DNA of 64,000 nt from assembly GCF_900109455.1 (NCBI RefSeq), contig NZ_FOAG01000001.1, positions 310,001 through 374,000 on the forward strand, read 5' to 3'. Shown here piece after piece: positions 1 to 8,880 of the stretch; positions within the stretch are counted from its first letter, which is position 1, and each line of letters begins with the position of its first letter. Source of the DNA: Roseovarius azorensis (GTDB taxonomy: Bacteria; Pseudomonadota; Alphaproteobacteria; Rhodobacterales; Rhodobacteraceae). Under the pieces are notes generated by a model. That model made no database searches, was not told the origin of the DNA, and saw only the letters and a program-made list of their open reading frames with translations. Position numbers and translations under genes: made by a program.

Positions 1-1
1 G

Positions 2-1627
2 CGCAGGCTGGCCGATATGATAGGGGAAATCGCGGGGCGCGCTGGGGTGGCGGATCTGAATGCAAGCCGCGCAGCGGGGTTCGTGCGCGGCTATCTGGTG
101 GATCAGGTAGCGGGGGCGCGTGCGGCACTGCAACCGCTGATGCTGGCGCATGGCGTGGATGCGGTCGAACGTGGTGGGGTGCTGTTATTTCGTCGCCGCG
201 ACGGGAAGGTGAATCACACGGTTGATCTGGAACGGGTCGTGCGCGATCCCGAACTGGGCGGGGTGATCGAGGAGACGCGCGGCAGCGATGCGGAACTGGC
301 GGGCCGGGTGCGGCTGCGTTTTGTCGAGGCGGATGCGGATTACGAGGCGATCTCGGAAGAGGCGATCCTGCCCGACGAGGCCACCCATGCGGTCGCCATG
401 TCGGAGATGCCGCTGGCATTGACGCGCGCCGAGGGGCGGCAGGTGGTCGAACGCTGGCTGTCCGAGGCGCGGGTGGCGGTCGATACGCTGCGCCTGACCC
501 TGCCGCCCTCGCGGCTGGCCGCCGGAGCCGGTGATGTGATCGAACTGCCCGAGGCGGCGGGCGGCGGGCGGTTCCGCATCGACCGGGTGGAACAGATGGG
601 CAATGCGCAGCGCGTCGATGCGGTGCGCATCGAACCCGAGAGCTATCGTCCGATCCTGATGGAGGACGATCCGGCGCGCCTGCGTCCCTTCGTGCCCTCG
701 GGACCGGTGACACCGCTTTTCCTCGATCTGCCGCTGCTGACCGGGCAGGAGGTGCCACATGCCCCGCATGTCGCGGTGCTGGCCGATCCCTGGCCGGGAA
801 CGGCGGCGATCTATGCCTCGGATGAGGATGCGGATTACCGGCTCAATACGCTGATCGCCACGCGCAGCACGGTGGGCGAGACGCTGACACCGCTCTTGCC
901 CGCCGGCGCGGGCCGGATCGACCGGGGCGATGGTCTTTTTGTGCGGATGCGCCACGGGACGCTGGAAAGTGTGAGCGACGCGGCACTGCTGAACGGGGCC
1001 AATCTATGTGCGATCGGGGACGGCACGCCGGATGCCTGGGAGCTCATTCAGTTCCGCGACGCCGAGCTGGTCGCGCCGGACACCTATATCCTGCGCCACC
1101 GTCTGCGCGGGCAACTGGGCACCGAGGCGGCGGGGGCCAAGGTCTGGCCCGAGGGTTCCATCCTTGTCCGGCTCGATGGCGTGCCGCAGCAGATTGATCT
1201 GAGCGACGCGCAGCGCGGGCAGGCGCGGCATTACCGGATCGGGCCGGGCGGGCGGGGGGTGGATGACCCGGCCTTTGGCCATGCGGTGCTGGCGTTTGAC
1301 GGGCTGGGCTTGCGGCCCTATGCGCCGGTGCATCTGCGGCTGACAGAGACGGGTGGCGATCTGGGCGTCACCTGGATCCGGCGCACGCGGATCGGCGGCG
1401 ACAGGTGGGACACGCCCGAGGTGCCGCTGGCCGAGGAAAGCGAGCGCTACCTGTTGCGCATCCTGCGGGGGGCACAGGTGCTGCGCGAGGTGGTGACCGA
1501 TGCACCCGCATGGACCTATCCCGCCGCCCTGCGCGCGGCGGACGGGCCGGATGCGGGCAAGCGGATCGAGGTGGCGCAGATCTCGGCCGGTTTCGGGCCG
1601 GGTGTCTTTGCCGGGCGTGATCTCTGA
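2..1627 (+). CDS. Gene transfer agent host-specificity/tail protein (C-terminal part, truncated by window start)
   Basis: The frame is open from nucleotide 2, so this is the last ~541 residues of a longer protein. The sequence reads as the C-terminal half of the large phage-tail 'host specificity' protein that ends the Rhodobacterales GTA structural cluster (R. capsulatus gp15 type, normally about 1,300 residues). It is beta-rich and acidic, with no signal peptide or membrane segment. In the family it forms the distal tail tip of the GTA particle and contacts the recipient cell. The next gene is the unrelated xthA, consistent with this being the cluster's last gene. The N-terminal TIM-like region lies outside the window, so the family call rests on the C-terminal part and context. 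Confidence 0.72.
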   Translation, partial: RRLADMIGEIAGRAGVADLNASRAAGFVRGYLVDQVAGARAALQPLMLAHGVDAVERGGVLLFRRRDGKVNHTVDLERVVRDPELGGVIEETRGSDAELAGRVRLRFVEADADYEAISEEAILPDEATHAVAMSEMPLALTRAEGRQVVERWLSEARVAVDTLRLTLPPSRLAAGAGDVIELPEAAGGGRFRIDRVEQMGNAQRVDAVRIEPESYRPILMEDDPARLRPFVPSGPVTPLFLDLPLLTGQEVPHAPHVAVLADPWPGTAAIYASDEDADYRLNTLIATRSTVGETLTPLLPAGAGRIDRGDGLFVRMRHGTLESVSDAALLNGANLCAIGDGTPDAWELIQFRDAELVAPDTYILRHRLRGQLGTEAAGAKVWPEGSILVRLDGVPQQIDLSDAQRGQARHYRIGPGGRGVDDPAFGHAVLAFDGLGLRPYAPVHLRLTETGGDLGVTWIRRTRIGGDRWDTPEVPLAEESERYLLRILRGAQVLREVVTDAPAWTYPAALRAADGPDAGKRIEVAQISAGFGPGVFAGRDL

Positions 1628-1737
1628 GTGCTGAGCGGGGCGATGTGGCGATTTCAGCGCTCCGATGCCAGATCGCGGCTGGCATCGGGGCGCGCATCGC
1701 TTTAGGGTCCGGCGCGACAGCAGACCGGAGCAGCGCC

Positions 1738-2526
1738 ATGCCTTTCACCATCGCCACCTGGAACATCAACTCTGTCCGCCTGCGGGCGGGGCTGGTGACA
1801 AGGCTGATGCAGGAGGAGGCGCCGGATATCCTGTGCCTTCAGGAATGCAAGAGCCCGGTCGACAAGATGCCGCTCGCGGAGTTCGCGGCGCTTGGTTATG
1901 CGCATGTCGTGGCGCGCGGGCAAAAGGGCTATAACGGGGTGGCGATCCTGTCGAAGCTGCCGATCGAGGATGCGGGCGACATGGATTTCGCGACCCTCGG
2001 CCATGCAAGGCATGTGGCGGGGCGTCTGGAAAACGGCGTGGTGATCCACAATTTCTACGTGCCCGCCGGAGGCGATGTGCCCGACCGCGCGGTGAACGAG
2101 AAATTCGGGCAGAAGCTGGATTACCTGGCCGGGATGCGCGACTGGTTCCGCGAAAGCCGTCCCTCGAAATCCATCCTTGTCGGCGATCTCAACATCGCCC
2201 CGCGCGAGGATGATGTCTGGAACCACAAGCAATTGCTGAAGATCGTCAGCCACACGCCCGTCGAGGTCGCGCATCTGGACGACGTGATGACGGCGGGCGG
2301 CTGGGCGGACGTGACCCGCGCGGATATTCCCGAGGGGCAGCTTTACAGCTGGTGGTCCTATCGGGCGAGCGACTGGGATTCCGCCGACAAGGGCCGCCGT
2401 CTGGATCACGTCTGGGCCAGCGACGATATCCGCGGCGCGGGCCATTCCAGCCGCATCCTGCGCGCCGCGCGCGGATGGGAACAACCCAGCGATCACGCCC
2501 CGGTTTTCGCGACATTTGATCTTTGA
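1738..2526 (+). CDS. xthA: Exodeoxyribonuclease III
   Basis: Cytoplasmic Mg-dependent AP endonuclease and 3'-5' exonuclease of base excision repair, 262 residues, the usual family length. Signature residues are visible: Asn9 in ATWNINS, Glu36 in LQECK, the GDLNIAP motif near residue 150, RRLDHVWAS, and the terminal SDHAP with the catalytic Asp-His pair. The start at 1738 (MPFTIATWN) is chosen because the family begins a few residues before the WNINS motif; an in-frame upstream start at 1645 would add 31 residues unlike the family. It follows the GTA gene after 110 bp and is probably transcribed separately. Confidence 0.95.
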   Translation: MPFTIATWNINSVRLRAGLVTRLMQEEAPDILCLQECKSPVDKMPLAEFAALGYAHVVARGQKGYNGVAILSKLPIEDAGDMDFATLGHARHVAGRLENGVVIHNFYVPAGGDVPDRAVNEKFGQKLDYLAGMRDWFRESRPSKSILVGDLNIAPREDDVWNHKQLLKIVSHTPVEVAHLDDVMTAGGWADVTRADIPEGQLYSWWSYRASDWDSADKGRRLDHVWASDDIRGAGHSSRILRAARGWEQPSDHAPVFATFDL

Positions 2527-2578
2527 ATCTGCCTGCTATCCCCTCATATAGGGGCAACTGACGAAGAGGATGCAGAAC

Positions 2579-3496
2579 ATGCTGGAACTGGGCAAAACCA
2601 AGGCCGCCCCGGCGGCGGGCGATCTGATCAAGGACGTGTCCGAGGCCACTTTCATGGCCGAGGTGGTGGATGCAAGTCAGACGGTGCCGGTGATCGTCGA
2701 TTTCTGGGCGCCGTGGTGCGGCCCGTGCAAGACGCTTGGCCCGGCACTCGAGGCGGCAGTGACCCGCGCCAAGGGCGCGGTCAGGATGGCCAAGGTCAAT
2801 GTCGATGAGAACCAGATGATCGCGGGTCAGATGCGGGTGCAGTCGATCCCGACGGTCTATGCCTTCTGGAAGGGACAGCCGATCGACGGGTTCCAGGGTG
2901 CGCTGCCGCCCTCTGAGGTCGAGGCGTTCGTCGCCCGTGTCGTGGCCGCCGGGGGGGGCGCGGCGGATGACGGGCTTGGCGAGGCGCTCGATGCCGCCGA
3001 CGAGATGCTGGAGGCAGGCGCCGTGACCGACGCCACCCAGACCTATGCCGCGATCCTGCAGGAAGATCCCGTCAATGCCCGCGCCTATGCCGGGATGGTG
3101 CGCGCCGAACTGGCACTGGGCGATCTCGATCAGGCCGAGGCAATCCTGAACGGCGTTCCCGCCGAAATCAGCCATGCGGCAGAGATCGAGGCGGCGCATG
3201 CGCAGCTTGCGCTGGCGCGGCAGGCGCGGGATGCCGGGCCGGTGACGGAACTGCGCGCGGCGGTCGAGGCCGACCCCGAAAACCATCAGGCGCGGTTCGA
3301 TCTGGCTCGGGCGCTCTATGCCAGCGGCCAGGGGCAGGAGGCGGTCGACGAGCTGCTCGAACTGTTCCGCCGCGACCGCGAGTGGAATGATGGCGCGGCA
3401 AAGACCCAGCTTTTCACCATCTTCGACGCGCTCAAGCCCAACGATCCGCTGCTGCTGAGCGGGCGGCGCAGGCTCAGTTCGATGATATTTGCCTGA
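2579..3496 (+). CDS. Thioredoxin-domain TPR co-chaperone (CnoX/YbbN family)
   Basis: About 305 residues. The N-terminal thioredoxin fold carries an intact WCGPCK redox site (Cys47 and Cys50), followed by an alpha-helical C-terminal half with TPR-like repeats (about residues 125-305). Family members act as cytoplasmic redox-active holdases handing clients to DnaK/GroEL; the intact CxxC resembles the alphaproteobacterial form rather than E. coli YbbN, whose site is degenerate. An ATG at 2570 directly abuts the GAAGAGG ribosome site, so the second ATG at 2579, nine bases downstream, is preferred. The Lon-N and Trm112-like genes follow closely, suggesting one operon. Confidence 0.9.
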   Translation: MLELGKTKAAPAAGDLIKDVSEATFMAEVVDASQTVPVIVDFWAPWCGPCKTLGPALEAAVTRAKGAVRMAKVNVDENQMIAGQMRVQSIPTVYAFWKGQPIDGFQGALPPSEVEAFVARVVAAGGGAADDGLGEALDAADEMLEAGAVTDATQTYAAILQEDPVNARAYAGMVRAELALGDLDQAEAILNGVPAEISHAAEIEAAHAQLALARQARDAGPVTELRAAVEADPENHQARFDLARALYASGQGQEAVDELLELFRRDREWNDGAAKTQLFTIFDALKPNDPLLLSGRRRLSSMIFA

Positions 3497-3522
3497 GCCC
3501 CGCGGCGGGCTAGGTAAGAGAC

Positions 3523-4170
3523 ATGACACGCACGGTCGATCTGCCCGATATAATACCGGTCTTTCCGCTGCCCGGCGCGCTCTTGCTGCCGCGCTCGCGG
3601 CTGCCGCTGCATCTCTTTGAGCCGCGCTATCTGGCGATGCTGGAGGATGCGCTGAAGACGCCCGGACGGTTGATCGGCATGATCCAGCCCAACCGCATTC
3701 CGGGGCGGGATTGTGGCACCGGGCTGCATGCCATCGGCTGTGTGGGCCGTGTCACGCAGTTTTCCGAAACCGAGGACGGGCGCTACATGATCACGCTCAC
3801 GGGCCTGTCGCGCTATCGGGTGATCGAAGAGATTGAGGGCTTTACCCCCTATCGGCGGGTCAAGGTGTCGTGGTCCGGCTTTGAACGGGATATGGGGCCT
3901 GCGGACTGCGATCCGGGGTTCGACCGGACCGCTTTCCTGAACCTGCTGGCGCGGTATTTTCAGGCGCGCGAGTTGCAGACGGATTGGGATTCGCTGAAAG
4001 AGGCCGAGGACGAGTTGCTGATCAACTCGCTGTCGATGCTTCTGGGATTCGAGCCGGAGGACAAGCAGGCGCTGCTGGAGGCGCCGTCGCTCAGCACGCG
4101 GCGCGAAACGCTGGTGACGCTGATCGAATATACCCTGCGCGGTGGCGACAACGAGGATATCATGCAATGA
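3523..4170 (+). CDS. Lon N-terminal (substrate-binding) domain protein, stand-alone
   Basis: 215 residues matching the LON substrate-binding (LonN/ASCH-like) domain, with the typical opening [20 protein letters not shown] and FEPRYLAM segments. No AAA+ or protease domain is present, so it is the short stand-alone family found beside thioredoxin-TPR genes in alphaproteobacteria. Function is not established; a role in protein quality control is an inference from domain and neighbour. It starts 26 bp after the upstream gene and its stop overlaps the next start by four bases (ATGA), indicating translational coupling. Confidence 0.88.
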   Translation: MTRTVDLPDIIPVFPLPGALLLPRSRLPLHLFEPRYLAMLEDALKTPGRLIGMIQPNRIPGRDCGTGLHAIGCVGRVTQFSETEDGRYMITLTGLSRYRVIEEIEGFTPYRRVKVSWSGFERDMGPADCDPGFDRTAFLNLLARYFQARELQTDWDSLKEAEDELLINSLSMLLGFEPEDKQALLEAPSLSTRRETLVTLIEYTLRGGDNEDIMQ

Positions 4171-4361
4171 CCGATGCACCCGATCACAGCCCCGCCTTCG
4201 ACCGTCGCATGCTGGAGGCGCTGATCTGCCCGCGGACGCATGCGACGCTGGAATATGACGCCGGGCGGCAGGAATTGATCAGCCGGTCGGCGGGGCTGGC
4301 CTTTCCGATCCGCAACGGTATTCCGGTGATGCTTATCGACGAGGCGCGCGAGCTCGATTAA
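4167..4361 (+). CDS. Trm112 family protein (YcaR-like)
   Basis: Small 64-residue protein with the Trm112 pattern: [16 protein letters not shown] near residues 15-30 and the C-terminal GIPVML segment. Bacterial members are small beta-barrel proteins that stabilise methyltransferases or occur near lipid A genes. Only one cysteine remains (Cys21), so it probably does not bind zinc. Start ATG overlaps the preceding stop. Its TAA stop overlaps the convergent b561 gene stop by four bases. Confidence 0.86.
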   Translation: MTDAPDHSPAFDRRMLEALICPRTHATLEYDAGRQELISRSAGLAFPIRNGIPVMLIDEARELD

Positions 4362-5572
4362 TCCGCGCGGGTTGCGGTCAGGTCGAACCGGATATCCACG
4401 TTGAAGCCAAGCGATTTGGCGTCGGTCACCCCCTGACCGAGGTTGAAGGCGCTGCGGTCCACTGTCAGCCCGCCACTGGCGGTTGCGGTGTCGCCCTCGA
4501 TAGCCAGATCGAACGGCATCTCGACCGGCACGGACTGATCGCGGATGGTCAGTGTGCCCTGCGCCACATGGCCCTGATCCATGGCTATCAGGTCGGCGAC
4601 AAAGACCGCCGTGGGAAATTCGCCGACATTGAAGAAATCCGCGCCCATCGCCTGTTGCGTGACGGACCCCAGAGACAGCGAGGCGATGCCGATCACGACC
4701 TCGACGCTGCCATGGCGGCCGTTCTCATCGGCGGTCTCGTCATAGGTTATGTCGGCGGTCCATTCGGCAAAGCTGCCGGTCACGGCGGACCCCATCTGCT
4801 GAATGGTGAACTGCAACTGGCCGCTTTCGACCGTCCAGCCGCTCTGTACCTCGGCCAGCGTCGCCGGGCCTGTCGTCTCTGCGGTGTCGAACCAGCCGAT
4901 TGCACCGGCCCCGCCAACGGCTCCGAGCCAGATCGCGAGCGCCGCGGCAAGCGGGATCGCATGGCCCGGCTGGCGCGCGGTCGGCTGGCCGGGCGTGTGC
5001 CCCGGCAGCATCCGGCGCAGCGTGGCATCCCTGTCGATCAGGTGATGTTTCAGCGCGCCGGCAACATGCGCGGCAATCGCCCCCGTCAGCACCCATTGCA
5101 GGATGAAATGCAACGTGGCCGCGATCCCTGACAGGGTTTCGGATTTCGGCACGAACGGCAGGTTCTGACCGAACGGCCACCAGATCGGCGCAAAGCCCGA
5201 GGTGGCCGCGTGATGCACCCATCCCGACAGCGGCAGCGCGACGAGCGAACCGTAGAGCAGCCAGTGCACGGTTTCCGCTGCCCATGCCTCGATCCCCCTG
5301 TCGCCGTTCAGCAGCCCCGGTTTGGGCTGGCTCACCGCCCAGAGGATACGCGCCAGGGCCACGAAAAAGATCGTCACGCCCAGCGTCTTGTGCAGGGAAA
5401 ACAGCAGCGCCGCGCGGTTGATCAGATCCTCTGTCGGGGTGATCTCGACCTGATGCGCGAGATCTCGGGCAATCCAGCCAAGCGGCAGGTTGGACAGGAT
5501 CAGCAATGCGGTCAGCCAGTGAAACGTCTTGGCCACGCTGCCGTAGGTCCGGGCTGAATTGGCAAACGGCAT
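4358..5572 (-). CDS. Cytochrome b561 - YceI domain fusion protein
   Basis: About 404 residues. The N-terminal 185 residues form a four-helix cytochrome b561 domain with conserved haem-ligand histidines (FHWLTA near the start, HKTLG, VHWLL, LHFILQW); a linker and another hydrophobic segment ([13 protein letters not shown]) lead to a periplasmic YceI-like lipocalin domain (about residues 215-404, [12 protein letters not shown] to [12 protein letters not shown]). The likely roles are membrane electron transfer by the b561 half and isoprenoid binding by the YceI half. The ATG at 5572 has an AAGG site at suitable distance; an ATG at 5581 is also possible. The stop overlaps the convergent Trm112-like gene. 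Confidence 0.88.
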   Translation of the reverse strand: MPFANSARTYGSVAKTFHWLTALLILSNLPLGWIARDLAHQVEITPTEDLINRAALLFSLHKTLGVTIFFVALARILWAVSQPKPGLLNGDRGIEAWAAETVHWLLYGSLVALPLSGWVHHAATSGFAPIWWPFGQNLPFVPKSETLSGIAATLHFILQWVLTGAIAAHVAGALKHHLIDRDATLRRMLPGHTPGQPTARQPGHAIPLAAALAIWLGAVGGAGAIGWFDTAETTGPATLAEVQSGWTVESGQLQFTIQQMGSAVTGSFAEWTADITYDETADENGRHGSVEVVIGIASLSLGSVTQQAMGADFFNVGEFPTAVFVADLIAMDQGHVAQGTLTIRDQSVPVEMPFDLAIEGDTATASGGLTVDRSAFNLGQGVTDAKSLGFNVDIRFDLTATRAD

Positions 5573-5737
5573 CGGTATCATCCTTTTGGTTGCAGCGGTA
5601 ACCTAGTCAAAAGCCGGGGCGAGACAATGACAGGGCGCGCACATCCTGCGTGCGCGGTTGCAGCATCGGGCAAAGACGTTGCCTTGGGCGGCGCGGCGAT
5701 GTATCGGGGGGCACTTTTTGAGGGAGGCAAGCGGCAG

Positions 5738-6685
5738 ATGGGCAGGGCATTCGTATTTCCCGGGCAGGGCGCGCAGGTGATCGGCATGGGTGCCGATCTC
5801 GCGGCGGCCTATCCGGCGGCGCGGGCTGTGTTTGACGAGGTGGACGAGGCGCTTGGCGAAAAGCTCTCGACGCTGATCTGGGAAGGCGATCAGGACGCGC
5901 TGACGCTGACCGAGAACGCCCAGCCCGCGCTGATGGCGACCTCGCTCGCGGCGCTGCGCGCGCTGGAGGCCGAGGGCGTCGATCCGGCGCGGGCCGCCAG
6001 CCTTGTGGCCGGGCATTCGCTGGGCGAATATTCCGCGCTGGCGGCGGCGGGGGCGCTCAGCATCGCGGATGCGGCACGGCTCTTGCGGATTCGGGGCCGC
6101 GCCATGCAACAGGCGGTGCCGGTGGGTGTGGGCGCGATGGCGGCGCTTCTGGGGCTGGATTTCGAGACCGCCCGCGCGGTGGCGCAAGAGGCGGCAGCGG
6201 GCGAGGTCTGTCAGGCCGCCAATGACAACGATCCCGGTCAGGTGGTGGTCTCCGGCCACAGGACGGCGGTTGAGCGCGCGGTGGAACTGGCCACGGCCAG
6301 AGGGGCCAAGCGCGCCATTCTGCTGCCCGTCAGCGCGCCGTTTCACTGCGCCCTGATGGCCCCCGCCGCCGAGGTGATGGCAGAGGCGCTTGCCGACGTC
6401 AGCCTGACCGCCCCCGTCGTGCCGCTGGTGGCCAATGTGCGCGCTGCCGCGGTCACCGATCCGGCGGAGATCCGCGCGCTTCTGGTCGAGCAGGTCACCG
6501 GCTCGGTGCGCTGGCGCGAATCGGTTCTATACATGGCCGGTGAGGGTGTCACGGAAGTGTGGGAGATTGGCGCAGGCAAGGCGCTGTCGGGCATGATCCG
6601 GCGTATCGACCGGGAAATCGCCTGCCGCACAGTGGGCTCGCCAGACGAGGTTGTCGCCGCCGCTGCGGCGCTGTCAGGCGATTGA
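5738..6685 (+). CDS. fabD: Malonyl-CoA:ACP transacylase
   Basis: Transfers malonyl from CoA to ACP in type II fatty acid synthesis (cytoplasm). 315 residues from 5738. The nucleophile elbow GHSLG (Ser94), catalytic His203 in PFHCAL, and N-terminal FPGQGAQ are all present. The start was chosen for the AGGGAGG site at 5721-5727 and because the family begins with MxxAFVFPGQG; a longer in-frame extension to 5627 has no family counterpart. First gene of the fab cluster, divergent from the b561-YceI gene. Confidence 0.97.
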   Translation: MGRAFVFPGQGAQVIGMGADLAAAYPAARAVFDEVDEALGEKLSTLIWEGDQDALTLTENAQPALMATSLAALRALEAEGVDPARAASLVAGHSLGEYSALAAAGALSIADAARLLRIRGRAMQQAVPVGVGAMAALLGLDFETARAVAQEAAAGEVCQAANDNDPGQVVVSGHRTAVERAVELATARGAKRAILLPVSAPFHCALMAPAAEVMAEALADVSLTAPVVPLVANVRAAAVTDPAEIRALLVEQVTGSVRWRESVLYMAGEGVTEVWEIGAGKALSGMIRRIDREIACRTVGSPDEVVAAAAALSGD

Positions 6686-6717
6686 CCCGTAACGACTTGG
6701 ACAGGAAAGGAATTTGC

Positions 6718-7455
6718 ATGTTTGATCTGACCGGAAAATGCGCGCTTGTCACTGGCGCGTCGGGGGGTATCGGCGCGGCCATCGCGCGCGCGCTGCACGG
6801 GGCCGGGGCGACGGTGGGTCTGAGCGGCACACGGGTCGAGCCGCTCGAGTCGCTGGCGGCGGAGCTGGGCAGCCGCGCCCATGTCCTGCCCTGCGATCTG
6901 GGTAATGCAGAGGCGGTCGAGGCCCTGCCCAAAGAGGCGATTGCCGCGATGGGCGGTCTCGACATTCTGGTCAACAATGCCGGGATCACCCGCGATCAGC
7001 TGTTCATGCGGATGTCGGACAGGGACTGGCAGGATGTGATGGAGGTGAACCTGACCTCGGCGATGCGGCTCTGCCGTGCCGCGGTGCGCCCGATGATGAA
7101 ATCCCGCTGGGGGAGAATCGTCAATATCGGCTCGGTGGTGGGGTCGATCGGCAATCCCGGCCAGGTGAACTATTCGGCAGCCAAGGCCGGTCTGGAGGGG
7201 CTGACCAAATCCATTGCGCATGAGGTGGCGACGCGCGGCATCACCGCGAATGTGGTGGCGCCGGGCTTTATCGAAACGCCGATGACCGACAAGCTGAACG
7301 AGGATCAGAAGGCCACGCTGTATGCCAAGATCCCGGCCGCGCGCATGGGCACGTCGGACGAGGTGGCTGCCGCCGTGCTCTATCTGGCGAGCCCCGAGGC
7401 GGGCTATGTCACCGGGACCACGCTGCATGTCAACGGCGGTCTGGCGATGATCTGA
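6718..7455 (+). CDS. fabG: 3-oxoacyl-ACP reductase
   Basis: NADPH-dependent short-chain reductase of the elongation cycle, 245 residues. The Rossmann motif TGASGGIG (residues 12-19), NNAG (86-89), and the catalytic Ser139, Tyr152, Lys156 triad are intact. An AGGAAAGGA ribosome site precedes ATG 6718. It lies 32 bp after fabD, so probably the same operon, and upstream of acpP as in most Rhodobacterales. Confidence 0.97.
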   Translation: MFDLTGKCALVTGASGGIGAAIARALHGAGATVGLSGTRVEPLESLAAELGSRAHVLPCDLGNAEAVEALPKEAIAAMGGLDILVNNAGITRDQLFMRMSDRDWQDVMEVNLTSAMRLCRAAVRPMMKSRWGRIVNIGSVVGSIGNPGQVNYSAAKAGLEGLTKSIAHEVATRGITANVVAPGFIETPMTDKLNEDQKATLYAKIPAARMGTSDEVAAAVLYLASPEAGYVTGTTLHVNGGLAMI

Positions 7456-7495
7456 GGCCGGGCAATCCGCGTGGACATCCTCTGCGGGAAAGCAT

Positions 7496-7523
7496 TTGCC
7501 ATTGACCGCGCATATGCTATAGG
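7496..7523 (+). promoter_or_regulatory. Candidate sigma70 promoter of acpP
   Basis: TTGCCA (7496-7501) and TATAGG (7518-7523) are separated by 16 bp in the 224-bp gap between fabG and acpP. This leaves a leader of about 150 nt before acpP. It fits the general pattern that acpP is made at much higher level than fabG. Prediction by eye only. Confidence 0.45.
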
Positions 7524-7679
7524 CCACGCAGATTTGCCGGAGGGATTGCGGATTCTCCCGGTCGCCTGTTCATTCAGGCAGTCGAGAGCCGCCCGCAGGG
7601 GCACAATCACAGCCGCTTGCCAGACCGGGCGGGGGCAGAAAACGGGCAAGACTGCCCAAGACAAGATGAGGATTACAAC

Positions 7680-7913
7680 ATGAGCGATATCGCAGACCGC
7701 GTGAAAAAGATCGTTGTGGAACACCTGGGGGTGGAAGAGGACAAGGTTGTCGACAAAGCCTCTTTCATCGACGATCTGGGCGCGGACAGCCTGGACACGG
7801 TCGAGCTGGTCATGGCCTTCGAGGAAGAGTTCGGGATCGAGATCCCGGATGACGCCGCGGACACGATCCAGACCTTTGGCGACGCCGTGAAGTTCATCAC
7901 CGACGCCTCCTGA
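7680..7913 (+). CDS. acpP: Acyl carrier protein
   Basis: 77 residues, acidic, with the phosphopantetheine attachment motif [10 protein letters not shown] (Ser37). It carries growing acyl chains for fatty acid, lipid A and other lipid synthesis. ATG 7680 follows AAGATGAGGATTACAAC, which supplies a purine-rich ribosome site; in-frame upstream codons from 7617 do not look coding. It has its own candidate promoter upstream and a strong terminator just downstream, so it is probably a highly expressed monocistron. Confidence 0.98.
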   Translation: MSDIADRVKKIVVEHLGVEEDKVVDKASFIDDLGADSLDTVELVMAFEEEFGIEIPDDAADTIQTFGDAVKFITDAS

Positions 7914-7936
7914 GATTTCGCCATTTTCAATGCAAG

Positions 7937-7969
7937 GGCCCTGCCATCCGGCGGGGCCTTTTGTTTTGT
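7937..7969 (+). terminator. Rho-independent terminator of acpP
   Basis: A 9-bp stem GGCCCTGCC / GGCGGGGCC (one G-U pair) with the tetraloop ATCC is followed by the T-rich tract TTTTGTTTTGTT. It begins 24 bp after the acpP stop and separates acpP from the GNAT gene. Confidence 0.9.
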
Positions 7970-7999
7970 TGGGGAGGAAGTGTGAGGTCAAGGCGGACA

Positions 8000-8027
8000 C
8001 TGACGCTTTGTTGTGATATTGTACAAT
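8000..8027 (+). promoter_or_regulatory. Candidate promoter with palindromic -10 region upstream of GNAT gene
   Basis: CTGACG (8000-8005) and TACAAT (8022-8027) are spaced by 16 bp. The -10 box is embedded in a perfect 10-bp palindrome ATTGTACAAT (8018-8027), which could be a small operator. The stretch is AT-richer than its surroundings. Confidence 0.4.
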
Positions 8028-8073
8028 CGAGCGCGGGCAGGGCTGCTTGTCCGAACAACAGTGGAGTGCGGGC

Positions 8074-8646
8074 ATGTTCAGTATTGCAGACCGGTCCCGC
8101 GCGAGTGAAATTTTTAGTGGTTTAACCTTGGGTTTCGCCAACGACCCGTTTATGCGCTGGCTCTATCCCGAGCCGGGCGCGTTTCTGGAGCATTTCCCGC
8201 GTGTGATGAATTTTTATGGTGGACGGGCCTTCGACCACGGTGGTGCCTATCGAAACGACGATTCTACCGCTGCTGCATTGTGGCTTCCGCCCGAAATTTA
8301 CCCGGACGAGGAACGGCTTGTCGCATGCTTTGAGGAGACGGTCGCTCCGGAAAAACACGACGCTCTGTTTGCAACGTTCAAGCAAATGGACCGCTTTCAT
8401 CCGCAAGATCCATGCTGGCATCTGGCGTTCATCGCGGTCGATCCCGTGCGCCAAGGCAAGGGACTCGGATCGGCACTACTGGAGGCATCTCTAAAGCAAT
8501 GCGCTAGCGACGAGAGACCGGCCTATCTGGAGTCGACGAACCCGGAAAACCTGTCACTCTACCGGCGATTTGGCTTCGAGCAGATTGGATTGATCGAGAC
8601 GGACAAGGCACCGCCCCTGTTTCCAATGCTTCGAGCACCTGCCTGA
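8074..8646 (+). CDS. GNAT family N-acetyltransferase
   Basis: About 190 residues with the acetyl-CoA-binding motif A of the GNAT fold, DPVRQGKGLGSALLEA (about residues 123-138), and the C-terminal YRRFGFEQIG. The substrate cannot be told. ATG 8074 is preferred for the GGAG at 8062-8065; a TTG at 8047 is an alternative. Codon and base use look less GC-rich than in fabG or fabF, and the gene sits in a position normally empty in the fab cluster, which suggests later insertion. It is separated from acpP by a strong terminator. Confidence 0.85.
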   Translation: MFSIADRSRASEIFSGLTLGFANDPFMRWLYPEPGAFLEHFPRVMNFYGGRAFDHGGAYRNDDSTAAALWLPPEIYPDEERLVACFEETVAPEKHDALFATFKQMDRFHPQDPCWHLAFIAVDPVRQGKGLGSALLEASLKQCASDERPAYLESTNPENLSLYRRFGFEQIGLIETDKAPPLFPMLRAPA

Positions 8647-8880
8647 ATCCTGTCACTGCGTCCGCATTGCCCGCATCACCGTCATTCGCCCCGGTCGAGG
8701 TTGACGGAAGTCGCGGGCCGGGCGCAAGGACCGCTCTTCTTTTCCTCTACAACCGGGATGCGCGCGGCGCGAAAAGGCGCTATCATGCCGATTTGAGACC
8801 AGCGTAGCGTCCGGCGCTCGGGCAAGTGTCCGATGTCTCGGCAAGACCGCCGGACGCCTCATCTGACAAGGGACACGGCG

